Origin: Enterobacteriaceae bacterium 4M9
Lineage (GTDB): Bacteria > Pseudomonadota > Gammaproteobacteria > Enterobacterales > Enterobacteriaceae
Length of the DNA: 64,000 bases
Assembly (NCBI GenBank): GCA_010092695.1
Contig: JAADJJ010000001.1
Coordinates: 1,612,001-1,676,000 of the forward strand
Reading direction: 5' to 3'
This document shows, piece after piece, positions 32,685 through 41,795 of this stretch. Under the pieces are notes generated by a model, which was not told the DNA's origin, did no database searches, and saw only the letters and a program-made list of their open reading frames with translations. Each line of letters starts with the position of its first letter. Positions within the stretch are counted from its first letter, which is position 1. The position numbers and the translations under genes are program-made.

Positions 32685-34535
32685 ATGGCCTTATTACAAA
32701 TCAGTGAGCCCGGCCTGAGTGCCGCACCGCACCAGCGCAGGCTGGCAGTGGGTATCGATCTCGGTACTACCAACTCTCTGGTAGCGACGGTGCAAAGCGG
32801 CCAGGCGCAAACGCTGGCAGACCATGACGGGCGTCATTTGCTCCCTTCCGTGGTGCATTATGAGGCGAATGGCCTGAGCGTTGGGTGGGACGCGCGCGCC
32901 CAGGCGGCCATCGATCCGGTCAATACCCTCAGTTCTGTAAAGCGCCTGCTGGGCCGTTCTCTGGCCGATATTCAGGCGCGTTATCCGCACCTTCCTTACC
33001 GCTTACTGCCCAGTGAAAACGGCCTGCCAATGATTGAAACTGCCGCAGGGCGAGTCAATCCCGTGCGCGTATCTGCCGATATCCTCAAAGCGCTGGCAAC
33101 GCGCGCGCAGCAGGCGCTGTCAGGCGAACTTGACGGCGTGGTGATCACCGTGCCTGCCTATTTTGATGACGCGCAGCGCCAGGGCACTAAAGATGCGGCG
33201 AAACTTGCGGGCCTGCACGTGCTGCGCCTGCTCAATGAGCCAACCGCGGCAGCCATTGCCTACGGGCTGGATTCCGGGCAGGAAGGCGTGATTGCGGTTT
33301 ACGACCTGGGCGGCGGTACGTTTGATATCTCCATTTTACGTCTGAGTCGCGGCGTGTTCGAAGTGCTGGCAACCGGCGGCGATTCGGCGCTCGGCGGCGA
33401 TGACTTCGACCATTTACTGGCTGACTGGCTGCGCGAGCAGGCAAGTCTTACCGATCGTCACGACGTACGTTTGCAGCGCCAGTTGCTGGATGCGGCGGTG
33501 GCGGCAAAAATTGCGCTCAGTGATGCTGATACGGCAACTGTCAGTGTGGCGGGCTGGAGTGGCGCGGTAAGTCGCGAGCAGTTTAATGAACTGATTGCTC
33601 CGCTGGTCAAACGCACGCTGCTGGCCTGCCGCCGCGCGCTGAAAGACGCGGGCGTGGAGGCAAGCGAGGTGCTGGAAGCGGTGATGGTCGGTGGCTCTAC
33701 CCGCGTGCCGTTGGTGCGCGAGCGGGTGGGCGAGTTCTTTGGCCGCGTGCCACTGACCTCTATCGATCCCGACCGCGTTGTGGCGGTGGGGGCCGCCATC
33801 CAGGCAGATATCCTGGTGGGCAACAAGCCAGACAGCGAAATGCTGCTGCTGGATGTCATTCCGCTGTCGCTTGGACTTGAGACCATGGGCGGGCTGGTGG
33901 AGAAGGTTATTCCACGTAACACCACTATTCCGGTGGCACGCGCTCAGGAGTTCACCACCTTCAAAGACGGCCAGACGGCGATGGCGATTCATGTCACCCA
34001 GGGTGAGCGTGAGCTGGTGCAGGACTGCCGTTCGCTTGCTCGTTTTACGCTGCGTGGTATTCCACCGCTGCCCGCTGGCGGGGCGCATATTCGCGTGACT
34101 TTCCAGGTCGATGCCGACGGGCTTTTAAGCGTGACCGCGATGGAGAAATCCACTGGCGTGGAGGCCTCCGTGCAGGTGAAGCCGTCTTACGGCCTGACAG
34201 ACGGCGAAATCGCCACCATGATTCAGGACTCCATGAACTTTGCCGGGCAGGATGTGCAGGCGCGCATGCTGGCTGAGCAGAAAGTAGAAGCCGCACGGGT
34301 ACAGGAAAGCGTGCACAGTGCGCTCACTGCCGACGGCGCACTGCTGAGCACAGAAGAACGTCAGGCTATTGAGCAGGCCGCAGAGCAATTGCGTGTTGCT
34401 GCACAGGGCGATGACGTTGAAGCCATTAAAGAAGCCATTAAAACAACAGATAAACAGACACAGGAGTTTGCCGCACGCCGGATGGACGTTTCTATTCGTC
34501 AGGCGCTGAAAGGCCACTCTGTGGACGAGGTTTAA
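32685..34535 (+). CDS. hscA: Hsp70-type chaperone HscA
   Basis: HscA is the DnaK homologue dedicated to release of clusters from IscU. The 616 residues equal E. coli HscA. The N-terminal ATPase domain shows VGIDLGTTNSLVA, VPAYFDDAQRQGTKDAA and YDLGGGTFDISIL, and the substrate-binding domain starts around LDVIPLSLGLETMGG. It sits between hscB and fdx, one base before fdx. Confidence 0.98.
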   Translation: MALLQISEPGLSAAPHQRRLAVGIDLGTTNSLVATVQSGQAQTLADHDGRHLLPSVVHYEANGLSVGWDARAQAAIDPVNTLSSVKRLLGRSLADIQARYPHLPYRLLPSENGLPMIETAAGRVNPVRVSADILKALATRAQQALSGELDGVVITVPAYFDDAQRQGTKDAAKLAGLHVLRLLNEPTAAAIAYGLDSGQEGVIAVYDLGGGTFDISILRLSRGVFEVLATGGDSALGGDDFDHLLADWLREQASLTDRHDVRLQRQLLDAAVAAKIALSDADTATVSVAGWSGAVSREQFNELIAPLVKRTLLACRRALKDAGVEASEVLEAVMVGGSTRVPLVRERVGEFFGRVPLTSIDPDRVVAVGAAIQADILVGNKPDSEMLLLDVIPLSLGLETMGGLVEKVIPRNTTIPVARAQEFTTFKDGQTAMAIHVTQGERELVQDCRSLARFTLRGIPPLPAGGAHIRVTFQVDADGLLSVTAMEKSTGVEASVQVKPSYGLTDGEIATMIQDSMNFAGQDVQARMLAEQKVEAARVQESVHSALTADGALLSTEERQAIEQAAEQLRVAAQGDDVEAIKEAIKTTDKQTQEFAARRMDVSIRQALKGHSVDEV

Positions 34536-34536
34536 T

Positions 34537-34872
34537 ATGCCAAAGATTGTTTTTCTGCCTCATCAGGACCTTTGTCCGGATGGCGCAGTGCTGGAAGCGA
34601 AAGCCGGTGAAACCATCCTTGACGTTGCCCTGCGTAACGGCATTGAAGTGGAACACGCCTGTGAAAAATCCTGTGCCTGCACAACCTGCCACTGCATTGT
34701 GCGTGAAGGCTTTGACTCGCTGGCAGAAAGCAGCGAAGACGAAGACGACATGCTCGACAAGGCCTGGGGGCTGGAGCCGGAAAGCCGTCTTGGCTGCCAG
34801 GCGCGGGTGACCGATGAAGACCTGGTCGTGGAAATTCCGCGTTACACAATCAACCATGCACGCGAACATTAA
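34537..34872 (+). CDS. fdx: [2Fe-2S] ferredoxin of the Isc system
   Basis: This adrenodoxin-type ferredoxin provides electrons for cluster assembly. The 111 residues carry the ligand pattern Cys42, Cys48, Cys51 (in HACEKSCACTTCHC) and Cys87 (LGCQ). The extra Cys46 is also present in the E. coli protein. It starts just after the hscA stop. Confidence 0.98.
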   Translation: MPKIVFLPHQDLCPDGAVLEAKAGETILDVALRNGIEVEHACEKSCACTTCHCIVREGFDSLAESSEDEDDMLDKAWGLEPESRLGCQARVTDEDLVVEIPRYTINHAREH

Positions 34873-34883
34873 CAGAGGGTAGT

Positions 34884-35084
34884 ATGGGACTGAAGTGGAC
34901 CGACAACCGAGAAATCGGCGAGGCGTTGTACGACAGCCGCCCGGATCTCGATCCGAAGACCGTACGCTTTACTGATATGCATCAGTGGATTTGCGAGCTG
35001 GATGAATTTGACGATGATCCGAATGCGTCGAACGAAAAGATACTCGAAGCTATCCTGCTGGTCTGGCTGGACGAAGCGGAGTAA
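34884..35084 (+). CDS. iscX: IscX, Fe-S assembly adaptor
   Basis: IscX (YfhJ) is a 66-residue acidic protein that binds IscS and iron and modulates the rate of cluster assembly. MGLKWTDNREIGEALYDSRP and the acidic WICELDEFDDDPNASNEK are conserved. It is the last isc gene before a terminator-like hairpin. Confidence 0.97.
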   Translation: MGLKWTDNREIGEALYDSRPDLDPKTVRFTDMHQWICELDEFDDDPNASNEKILEAILLVWLDEAE

Positions 35085-35087
35085 CAC

Positions 35088-35115
35088 AACGGGCTGCCAG
35101 TGGCGGCCCGTTTTT
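35088..35115 (+). terminator. Hairpin terminator between iscX and pepB
   Basis: AACGGGC (35088-35094) pairs with GCCCGTT (35106-35112), followed by TTT. pepB starts 33 bases later, so this may be a partial terminator that lowers pepB expression from the isc promoter. Confidence 0.7.
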
Positions 35116-35147
35116 ATAACGGGCGACGACACAATAAGGAAAACAAG

Positions 35148-36434
35148 ATGAGTGAAGCCATGAACATTATGCTCTCCAGCGCACCTGCGGATGCACGCTG
35201 GGGAGAGAAAGCGACGTACAGCATTAACGAGGAAGGCGTCACTTTGCACCTCAGCGGCGAGGATGACCTGGCGCTGATTCAGCGTGCGGCACGTAAAATT
35301 GACGGCCAGGGACTTAAGCACGTTTGTCTTTCCGGCAGCGGCTGGGACGTTGAGAAAAGCTGGGCTTTCTGGCTAGGCTATCGCGGGCCAAAAGGGCAGC
35401 GTAAAATTGAATGGGCAAGTCTTGATGAGTCGCAGCAGCGCGAGCTTGATAGCCGTCTGACCTGTATCGACTGGGTGCGTGATGTGATTAACGCACCGGC
35501 AGAGGATGTTGGTCCGGAGCAGCTGGCGCAGCGCGCGGTGGATTTGCTGAGTAAAGTTGGCGGCGAGGCGGTCACTTACCGCATTACCAAAGGCGAAGAT
35601 CTGCGTGAGCAGAATTATGTTGGGCTGCATACTGTCGGGCGCGGCTCCAGCCGTGCGCCAGTGCTACTGACGCTCGATTACAACCCAACCGGTGACACTA
35701 ACGCGCCGGTGTACGCCTGCCTGGTCGGCAAGGGTATCACCTTTGACTCAGGCGGCTACAGTCTCAAGCCAACCAACTTCATGGACTCCATGAAGTCCGA
35801 CATGGGTGGCGCGTCGCTGGTGACGGGGTCGCTGGCCTATGCCATCACTCGCGGCCTGAACAGGCGCGTGAAGCTGATTCTGTGTTGTGCCGATAACATG
35901 GTGAGCGGTAACGCGTTTAAGCTTGGCGACATCATTCGCTACCGTAACGGCAAAACTGTTGAAGTGATGAACACCGACGCTGAAGGCCGCCTGGTACTGG
36001 CTGATGGCCTGATTGACGCCAGCGCGCTGAACCCGGAAATCATCATCGACTGTGCAACACTGACGGGCGCGGCGAAAACGGCGCTGGGTAACGACTATCA
36101 CGCGCTGTTGAGCTTTGACGATGCGCTCTGTAGCCGCCTGATGGCAAGTGCACAGGCAGAAAATGAAGCGTTCTGGCGCTTACCGTTGGCAGAAATGCAC
36201 CGCAGCCAGCTGCCGTCAAACTTTGCCGACCTGAATAATACCGGTGGTGCAGCGTATCCGGCCGGAGCCAGCACGGCAGCGGGCTTCCTGTCTCACTTTG
36301 TTGAGCGCTACCGCAAAGGCTGGCTGCATATCGACTGCTCTGCGACTTACCGCAAGTCGGCGGTAGAGCAGTGGGCGGCGGGCGCGACGGGTATTGGCGT
36401 GCGCACGCTGGCGAATCTGCTGACCGCAAAGTAA
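35148..36434 (+). CDS. pepB: Peptidase B (M17 leucyl-type aminopeptidase)
   Basis: PepB is a cytoplasmic dinuclear-metal aminopeptidase that releases N-terminal residues from peptides. The ATG at 35148 (AAGGAAAA upstream) gives 428 residues, against 427 in E. coli; upstream in-frame starts have no family support. The metal and active-site motifs VGKGITFDSGGYS and the family signature NTDAEGRLVLADGL are intact. It follows the isc operon as in E. coli. Confidence 0.96.
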   Translation: MSEAMNIMLSSAPADARWGEKATYSINEEGVTLHLSGEDDLALIQRAARKIDGQGLKHVCLSGSGWDVEKSWAFWLGYRGPKGQRKIEWASLDESQQRELDSRLTCIDWVRDVINAPAEDVGPEQLAQRAVDLLSKVGGEAVTYRITKGEDLREQNYVGLHTVGRGSSRAPVLLTLDYNPTGDTNAPVYACLVGKGITFDSGGYSLKPTNFMDSMKSDMGGASLVTGSLAYAITRGLNRRVKLILCCADNMVSGNAFKLGDIIRYRNGKTVEVMNTDAEGRLVLADGLIDASALNPEIIIDCATLTGAAKTALGNDYHALLSFDDALCSRLMASAQAENEAFWRLPLAEMHRSQLPSNFADLNNTGGAAYPAGASTAAGFLSHFVERYRKGWLHIDCSATYRKSAVEQWAAGATGIGVRTLANLLTAK

Positions 36435-36590
36435 GTTCTCTGGCGCTGGCATATTGCCATTAGTACCGGGTGCCTGTCTGGTATAGTCCACAAGGCCGGT
36501 ATGCCAGTGTCCGGATTCAGAAAGGAAACGTAAGCACAGAGTGCTGCGGCATTTGCGCTAAAGCAGGTGCCGCTGTTTGACGGATAACCT

Positions 36591-37367
36591 ATGTCAGAAA
36601 CGAAAAATGAATTAGAAACGCTGCTGGAGCAGGCGGCGACCGAACCGGCGTACCGTCCGGCTTTTTTTCGTACCCTGCTGGATTCCAGCGTCTGGGTACC
36701 CGGTGAATCCGCGCAAGGTGAGGCGATGGATGCCGACAGTGTGGTTGACCTGCAGCACTGGGAAAAGGACGACGGTACATCGGTAATTCCGTTTTTTACC
36801 TCGCTGGCCGCGCTGGAGCAGGCAGTGGCAGGTGAGCAGGCGTTTGTGGTGATGCCTGCGCGTACCTTGTTTGAGATGACGCCTGGCGAAACGCTATTCC
36901 TTAACGCCAAACTGCCGACCGGTAAAGAATTCACGCCACGGGAAATCAGCCATTTGCTCAGTAAAGAAGGCGACCCACTCAGCCAGCAAACGGTGCTGGA
37001 GGGCTGTGAATCGCTGTTGCTTTCTGAAGTAGCTGAGCCACCGGCACAAATGATTGACTCACTGACTACGCTGTTTAAAGGTATCAAGACTGTGAAGCGC
37101 GCATTTGTCTGCTCGTTAAAAGAGCAGGCCCAGCAGCAGCCGGTGCTGCTATTGGGGATTGAGGCTGACGGCGACGTAGAAGCCATTATCCAGGCAGCGG
37201 GCAGTGTGGCTATGGATACGCTGCCAGGTGATGACCCACTGGACATCTGTCTTATCACCGAAGGCGAGAAAGGCATCAGTCATTTTATGATGGCGCACCT
37301 GACGCCGTTCTACGAACGGCGTTGGGGCAGCTTCCTGCGCGATTTCAAAACCAACCGCATTATCTGA
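36591..37367 (+). CDS. sseB: SseB, enhanced serine sensitivity protein
   Basis: SseB has 258 residues as in E. coli, where its overproduction makes cells sensitive to serine; its molecular role is not established. An N-terminal SseB-type domain (ETLLEQAATEPAYRPAFFRT) and a C-terminal domain (GIEADGDVEAIIQAAGSVAM) are visible. No membrane segment or signal peptide. The 156-bp gap after pepB holds no other gene that I can see. A strong shared terminator separates it from the convergent sseA. Confidence 0.93.
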   Translation: MSETKNELETLLEQAATEPAYRPAFFRTLLDSSVWVPGESAQGEAMDADSVVDLQHWEKDDGTSVIPFFTSLAALEQAVAGEQAFVVMPARTLFEMTPGETLFLNAKLPTGKEFTPREISHLLSKEGDPLSQQTVLEGCESLLLSEVAEPPAQMIDSLTTLFKGIKTVKRAFVCSLKEQAQQQPVLLLGIEADGDVEAIIQAAGSVAMDTLPGDDPLDICLITEGEKGISHFMMAHLTPFYERRWGSFLRDFKTNRII

Positions 37368-37391
37368 AAACGGCCCCGTAAGGGGCCGTTT
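37368..37391. terminator. Bidirectional terminator between sseB and sseA
   Basis: AAACGGCCCC (37368-37377) pairs perfectly with GGGGCCGTTT (37382-37391) around GTAA. The stem is symmetric with A and T ends, so it can serve both converging genes. Confidence 0.85.
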
Positions 37392-37424
37392 CATTTACGA
37401 TAGATAGTCAGCGATAACGAGAAA

Positions 37425-38273
37425 TCAGTTTCCCACAGGCTCGACCGGCAGGTCGTCACGCGCGCCCCATTCGCTCCACGAGCCGTCGTAAAGCGTAACG
37501 TCAGTCGCGCCCAGGGTATGTAGCGCCAGCACAACCACCGCGCCAGTTACACCAGAGCCGCAGCTGGCAATGACGGGTTGTTCCAGGTCAACGCCATGCT
37601 GTTGAAAAATGGCGGCAAGCGCAGCACTGTCTTTTAACTGCCCGTTTTCAACCAGCTCGCCCCACGGCACGTTGAGTGCGCCAGGAATATGGCCGCGGCG
37701 CAGCCCCGGACGGGGTTCATCGGCTTGTGCATTAAAGCGTGGCGCCGGACGAGCATCAACCAGTTGCGCACCGCCTTCGTGACTTATCAGCAGAACATCG
37801 GTCAGACGTTTAACCGCTTGCGCATCAAATTTCACGTCAAACTCGCCTTCTGGCAAATCCGCGATGCCAGTTTCCAGTTCACGCTGCTGGGCTTTCCAGC
37901 CTGCCAGACCGCCAGCGAGAATGGAGACCGTTGGGGCGCCAAAGGTTTTCAGCATCCACCAGGCGCGCGGGGCAGAGAACAGATCGCCTTCGTCATACAC
38001 CACCAGATGTTTGTCGCGGCAAACGCCAAGCTCACGCATAGCAACGGCAAAGCTCTCCGGGCGTGGCATCATATGCGGTAGCGGCGTGGTGTGGTCAGAA
38101 AGCGCTTCAATATCAAAGAAAACGGCCCCAGGAAGATGGCCCGCGCGGTATTCTGCGGGCACATCGCGGTGCTCCTGGCCGGGGGGAGCCATACGGGCAT
38201 CAATAATCTGTACTTCGGGGTCGTCGAGATGTTCTGTGAGCCAGTCGCTCGTCACAAATAAAGAGAGGGTCAT
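37425..38273 (-). CDS. sseA: 3-mercaptopyruvate sulphurtransferase
   Basis: SseA transfers sulphur from 3-mercaptopyruvate to thiol or cyanide acceptors. It has two rhodanese domains in 282 residues; the catalytic loop SCGSGVTGA carries Cys238 in the second domain, and GYDEG-like VVYDEGDLFSAPRAWWML marks the first. In E. coli yfhM and pbpC follow between sseA and ndk; here ndk comes directly after a 277-bp gap, divergent from sseA. Confidence 0.96.
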   Translation of the reverse strand: MTLSLFVTSDWLTEHLDDPEVQIIDARMAPPGQEHRDVPAEYRAGHLPGAVFFDIEALSDHTTPLPHMMPRPESFAVAMRELGVCRDKHLVVYDEGDLFSAPRAWWMLKTFGAPTVSILAGGLAGWKAQQRELETGIADLPEGEFDVKFDAQAVKRLTDVLLISHEGGAQLVDARPAPRFNAQADEPRPGLRRGHIPGALNVPWGELVENGQLKDSAALAAIFQQHGVDLEQPVIASCGSGVTGAVVVLALHTLGATDVTLYDGSWSEWGARDDLPVEPVGN

Positions 38274-38550
38274 GCTTGCCTCCGCGTCAGTATATCGCTG
38301 TGGATTGTCGATGTTTTTAGCGCCTGCGACAAGCGCGTGTTCTCAGGGATGCGAGCCAGCTTCCGCTCGTTGCTGTAATGCAAAAGCATAAAATTACGTC
38401 TGTGCGAGAGTGTTGCTGAAAAACGGGATTTTTTAAAAAAATGTTATCTCTAACCATAGGCAAGGGCAGCACCTCTCTTTATAATCCTCGCCACTTTTAC
38501 ATACACCGGTTTTGCCGGCACAACAGAACACAACTACGAGGTAGTAAGTC

Positions 38551-38982
38551 ATGGCAATTGAACGTACGTTTTCCATCATCAAACCGAACGCGGTGGCGAA
38601 AAACGTAATCGGCGAAATTTTTGCCCGCTTCGAAACGGCGGGGCTGAAAATTGTTGGCACCAAAATGTTGCACCTGACCGTTGAACAGGCGCGCGGCTTC
38701 TATGCTGAGCACGACGGTAGACCGTTCTTTGACGGCCTGGTTGAATTCATGACCTCAGGTCCGGTTGTGGTTTCCGTGCTGGAAGGTGAGTCTGCGGTGC
38801 GCCGTCACCGTGAAATCCTGGGTGCCACTAACCCGGAAAACGCGCTGGCCGGTACACTGCGTGCTGATTATGCTGACAGCCTGACTGAAAACGGCACACA
38901 CGGCTCTGACTCCGTTGAGTCAGCGGCACGTGAAATTGCGTTCTTCTTTGGTGAAGGCGACGTGTGTAAGCGTACCCGCTAA
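38551..38982 (+). CDS. ndk: Nucleoside diphosphate kinase
   Basis: Ndk moves the gamma-phosphate between nucleoside tri- and diphosphates through a phosphohistidine. The 143 residues equal E. coli, and the active-site NGTHGSDS carries His117. A TATAAT box at 38480-38485 lies 66 bp upstream of the ATG, and a GAGGTAG site precedes it. The gap 38274-38550 otherwise shows no gene. Confidence 0.98.
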   Translation: MAIERTFSIIKPNAVAKNVIGEIFARFETAGLKIVGTKMLHLTVEQARGFYAEHDGRPFFDGLVEFMTSGPVVVSVLEGESAVRRHREILGATNPENALAGTLRADYADSLTENGTHGSDSVESAAREIAFFFGEGDVCKRTR

Positions 38983-39066
38983 GCACATTATTAAGCGACG
39001 TTTACATTTTCTTTCATCCTTGCCTGCCGTGGGCATGGCATACACGTCGCAGAATTTGTACAATGC

Positions 39067-39105
39067 AGCGCCTCTGGACGATGGTGTTCAGAGGCGCTTC
39101 ATTTT
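39067..39105 (+). terminator. Terminator of ndk
   Basis: AGCGCCTCTG (39067-39076) pairs with CAGAGGCGCT (39089-39098), followed by TCATTTT. It lies between ndk and rlmN. Confidence 0.78.
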
Positions 39106-39153
39106 ATAACCCTCCAGGGGCCATAACGTGTAACAACGAGGCCGGAAAACATT

Positions 39154-40320
39154 ATGTCAGAGCAAATTGTCACGCCCGGGACCACGCCGTCCGCCATTGC
39201 CAGCAAAAATGAAAAAATCAATCTGCTGGATCTCACTCGTCAGGATTTACGTAAATTTTTCAGCGACATGGGTGAAAAGCCTTTTCGTGCCGATCAGGTC
39301 ATGAAGTGGATGTATCACTATTGCTGTGATGATTTCGACGAAATGACGGATATCAACAAAGTGCTACGCAGCCGCCTGAAAGAGGTTGCGGAAATCCGCG
39401 CACCGGAAGTGGTTGAGGAGCAGCGCTCCAGCGACGGCACCATTAAGTGGGCAATTCTCGTCGGCGGCCAGCGCGTTGAAACGGTATATATCCCGGAAGA
39501 AGACCGCGCAACGCTGTGCGTCTCCTCTCAGGTAGGCTGCGCCCTTGAGTGCAAATTCTGTTCTACTGCGCAACAGGGCTTTAACCGCAACCTGCGCGTA
39601 TCTGAAATTATTGGCCAGGTCTGGCGCGCGGCAAAGATTATTGGTGCTGCGAAGGTTACCGGCCAGCGCCCTATCACCAACGTGGTGATGATGGGCATGG
39701 GCGAGCCGTTGCTCAACCTGACCAACGTGGTCCCCGCGATGGAAATTATGCTTGATGACTTCGGCTTTGGCCTGTCCAAGCGCCGCGTGACCATTTCCAC
39801 CTCAGGCGTGGTGCCTGCGCTGGATAAACTTGGCGATATGATTGATGTTGCGCTGGCGATTTCGCTGCATGCGCCGACGGATGCTATTCGCGACGAAATC
39901 ATGCCTATTAACAAGAAATACAATATCGAGGCTTTTCTTGCGTCCGTGCGTCGCTATCTCGAAAAATCCAATGCCAATCAGGGGCGCGTGACGATTGAGT
40001 ACGTGATGCTCGATCACATCAACGACGGCACAGAGCACGCCCATCAGCTCGCGGAGTGCCTGAAAGACACGCCGTGCAAAATCAACCTGATTCCGTGGAA
40101 CCCGTTCCCGGGCGCGCCTTATGGCCGCAGCTCTAACAGCCGCATTGATCGTTTCTCTAAGGTACTGATGGAATACGGCTTTACCACCATTGTGCGTAAA
40201 ACCCGCGGTGATGATATTGATGCCGCCTGTGGTCAGTTGGCAGGTGAGGTGATTGACCGCACCAAACGTACTCTGCGTAAACGTGCGCAGGGGGAACCAA
40301 TTGCGGTAAAAGCAGTCTGA
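39154..40320 (+). CDS. rlmN: Dual-specificity 23S rRNA/tRNA C2-adenosine methyltransferase
   Basis: RlmN methylates C2 of A2503 in 23S rRNA and A37 in some tRNAs by a radical SAM mechanism through a methylated cysteine. The 388 residues carry the cluster motif CKFC in ALECKFCSTAQQGFNRN (with a third Cys four residues earlier in the radical SAM triad, Cys129/133/136 by my count, allowing CALECKFC) and the late cysteine in GDDIDAACGQLAGE. It is upstream of rodZ as in E. coli. Confidence 0.97.
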   Translation: MSEQIVTPGTTPSAIASKNEKINLLDLTRQDLRKFFSDMGEKPFRADQVMKWMYHYCCDDFDEMTDINKVLRSRLKEVAEIRAPEVVEEQRSSDGTIKWAILVGGQRVETVYIPEEDRATLCVSSQVGCALECKFCSTAQQGFNRNLRVSEIIGQVWRAAKIIGAAKVTGQRPITNVVMMGMGEPLLNLTNVVPAMEIMLDDFGFGLSKRRVTISTSGVVPALDKLGDMIDVALAISLHAPTDAIRDEIMPINKKYNIEAFLASVRRYLEKSNANQGRVTIEYVMLDHINDGTEHAHQLAECLKDTPCKINLIPWNPFPGAPYGRSSNSRIDRFSKVLMEYGFTTIVRKTRGDDIDAACGQLAGEVIDRTKRTLRKRAQGEPIAVKAV

Positions 40321-40723
40321 TTTGCTGCGGATAACCCTATGCTGGCTGTCAGTACTGTTGACGGTCAGCATAAAAAAGCGCCATTTTTTTTCAGCAGTGA
40401 AATACGGCGCCGGAATATTTCAGCAAATTTCACAAACACGGTGCGTTTCCTGGCACTTTAGGGCAGTATGTAGCGGTACAACAACAGTTTAGCTGCGTAT
40501 CCCTTTGGGCTTATGTTCAGATAAACCGGACAGTTGATAAAAAGCTGTCTATGGTTAAGGAACCTGACATAAGTTTGTCTGTTCAGGGGCATAGCTGGGT
40601 GTTCGGATGGAGCGCGTTTAGCTTCATACAAAGATTTTTTCGCGGCGCGGGCACAGCGCGGAGTGCGCTAAAGTGGGTCGGCGTCTGTTTATTTAATTCC
40701 AACAGTTCCAGCAGTTGTAGCGA
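40321..40723 (+). other. 403-bp gap between rlmN and rodZ, no gene seen
   Basis: The gap starts with a hairpin, TATGCTG (40338-40344) / CAGCATA (40366-40372) with inner GTCA/TGAC, but it is followed by an A run rather than a T run. A T-rich stretch (ATTTTTTTTCAG) follows at about 40383-40393. The remainder must contain the rodZ promoter; I could not pick a clear -35/-10 pair, an operator or a small gene. Confidence 0.5.
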
Positions 40724-41761
40724 ATGAATACTGAAGCCAATCACGAACAAAATACAGCATTAAGCACGGGCGAACGTCTGCGTAGCGCCCGAGAGCAACT
40801 TGGGCTGAGCCAACAGATGGTGGCGGAGAGACTGTGTCTTAAGGTTTCTACCGTGCGCGAGATCGAAGAGGATAAAACCCCTGGCGATCTGGCATCCACT
40901 TTTCTGCGCGGTTATATCCGCTCATACGCGCGCCTTGTGCACATCCCTGAGGAAGAACTGCTGCCGATGATGGAAAAGCAGGTTCCGATGAAATCCTCAA
41001 AGGTTCAGGCGGTTCAAGGCTTTTCACTGGGTAAGCGCCGCAAAAAGCGTGATGGCTGGCTGATGAGTTTCACCTGGCTGGTGCTTTTTGTGGTTATCGG
41101 CCTGACCGGTGCCTGGTGGTGGCAAAACCACAAGGCCCAGCAGGAAGAAATTAATTCTATGGCCGATACCTCAACGCCTGAAGTGAGTGCAGATAGCACA
41201 ACCTCTCAGCCTGTTCCGCTTAATAATGGTGAAATTGTCGGTCAGGACTCTGTTACTGAACAGGCGCAGACCACAGAACCTTCTACGACTGGCGGGCAGA
41301 CCACTGCGCCGGACACAACAGCGCAGAACACCACTACCGCGCCAACTACCACACAGCCCGCTCCGGCTGATAACAACCCGCAGTCTGGCGTTGTTTCACC
41401 GAGCCAGACGAACGTTGATGGTGTTGCCACGGCGAATACTGATACCAATGCTAACGCTGATGCGACAACAGGTACGCTGCCTACCGGGCAGGCTGCAACG
41501 CAACCACAGGCTGATGCTAACGCTATCGTTATGAATTTTAACGCTGACTGCTGGCTGGAAGTGACCGATGCTACCGGCAAAAAGCTGTTCAGTGGCATGC
41601 AGCGTAAAGATGGCAGCCTGAACCTCACCGGCCAGGCACCGTACCGCCTGAAGATTGGTGCACCGGCTGCTGTTCAGATTCAGTATCAGGGTAAACCTGT
41701 CGATCTGAGCCGCTTTATCAGAACAAGCCAGGTTGCGCGCTTCACGCTGAACGCAGAATAA
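40724..41761 (+). CDS. rodZ: Cytoskeleton protein RodZ
   Basis: RodZ links the MreB cytoskeleton to the periplasmic elongation machinery and keeps the rod shape. The 345 residues consist of a cytoplasmic Xre-type helix-turn-helix domain (GERLRSAREQLGLSQQMVAE, about 16-80), a basic juxtamembrane stretch, one membrane helix (112-133), a long Thr/Gln/Pro/Asn-rich periplasmic linker (about 150-265) and a C-terminal beta domain (DCWLEVTDATGKKLFSGMQ). The low-complexity linker makes it slightly longer than the E. coli protein (337). It is followed after 34 bp by ispG. Confidence 0.95.
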   Translation: MNTEANHEQNTALSTGERLRSAREQLGLSQQMVAERLCLKVSTVREIEEDKTPGDLASTFLRGYIRSYARLVHIPEEELLPMMEKQVPMKSSKVQAVQGFSLGKRRKKRDGWLMSFTWLVLFVVIGLTGAWWWQNHKAQQEEINSMADTSTPEVSADSTTSQPVPLNNGEIVGQDSVTEQAQTTEPSTTGGQTTAPDTTAQNTTTAPTTTQPAPADNNPQSGVVSPSQTNVDGVATANTDTNANADATTGTLPTGQAATQPQADANAIVMNFNADCWLEVTDATGKKLFSGMQRKDGSLNLTGQAPYRLKIGAPAAVQIQYQGKPVDLSRFIRTSQVARFTLNAE

Positions 41762-41795
41762 TGCACAGCACAAGCGGCAAAGACAGAGAAGTAGC

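Noticed and set aside
40338..40372. Hairpin after rlmN considered as a terminator
   Set aside because: It is followed by an A run, not a T run, in the direction of rlmN; on the other strand the T run precedes the stem.
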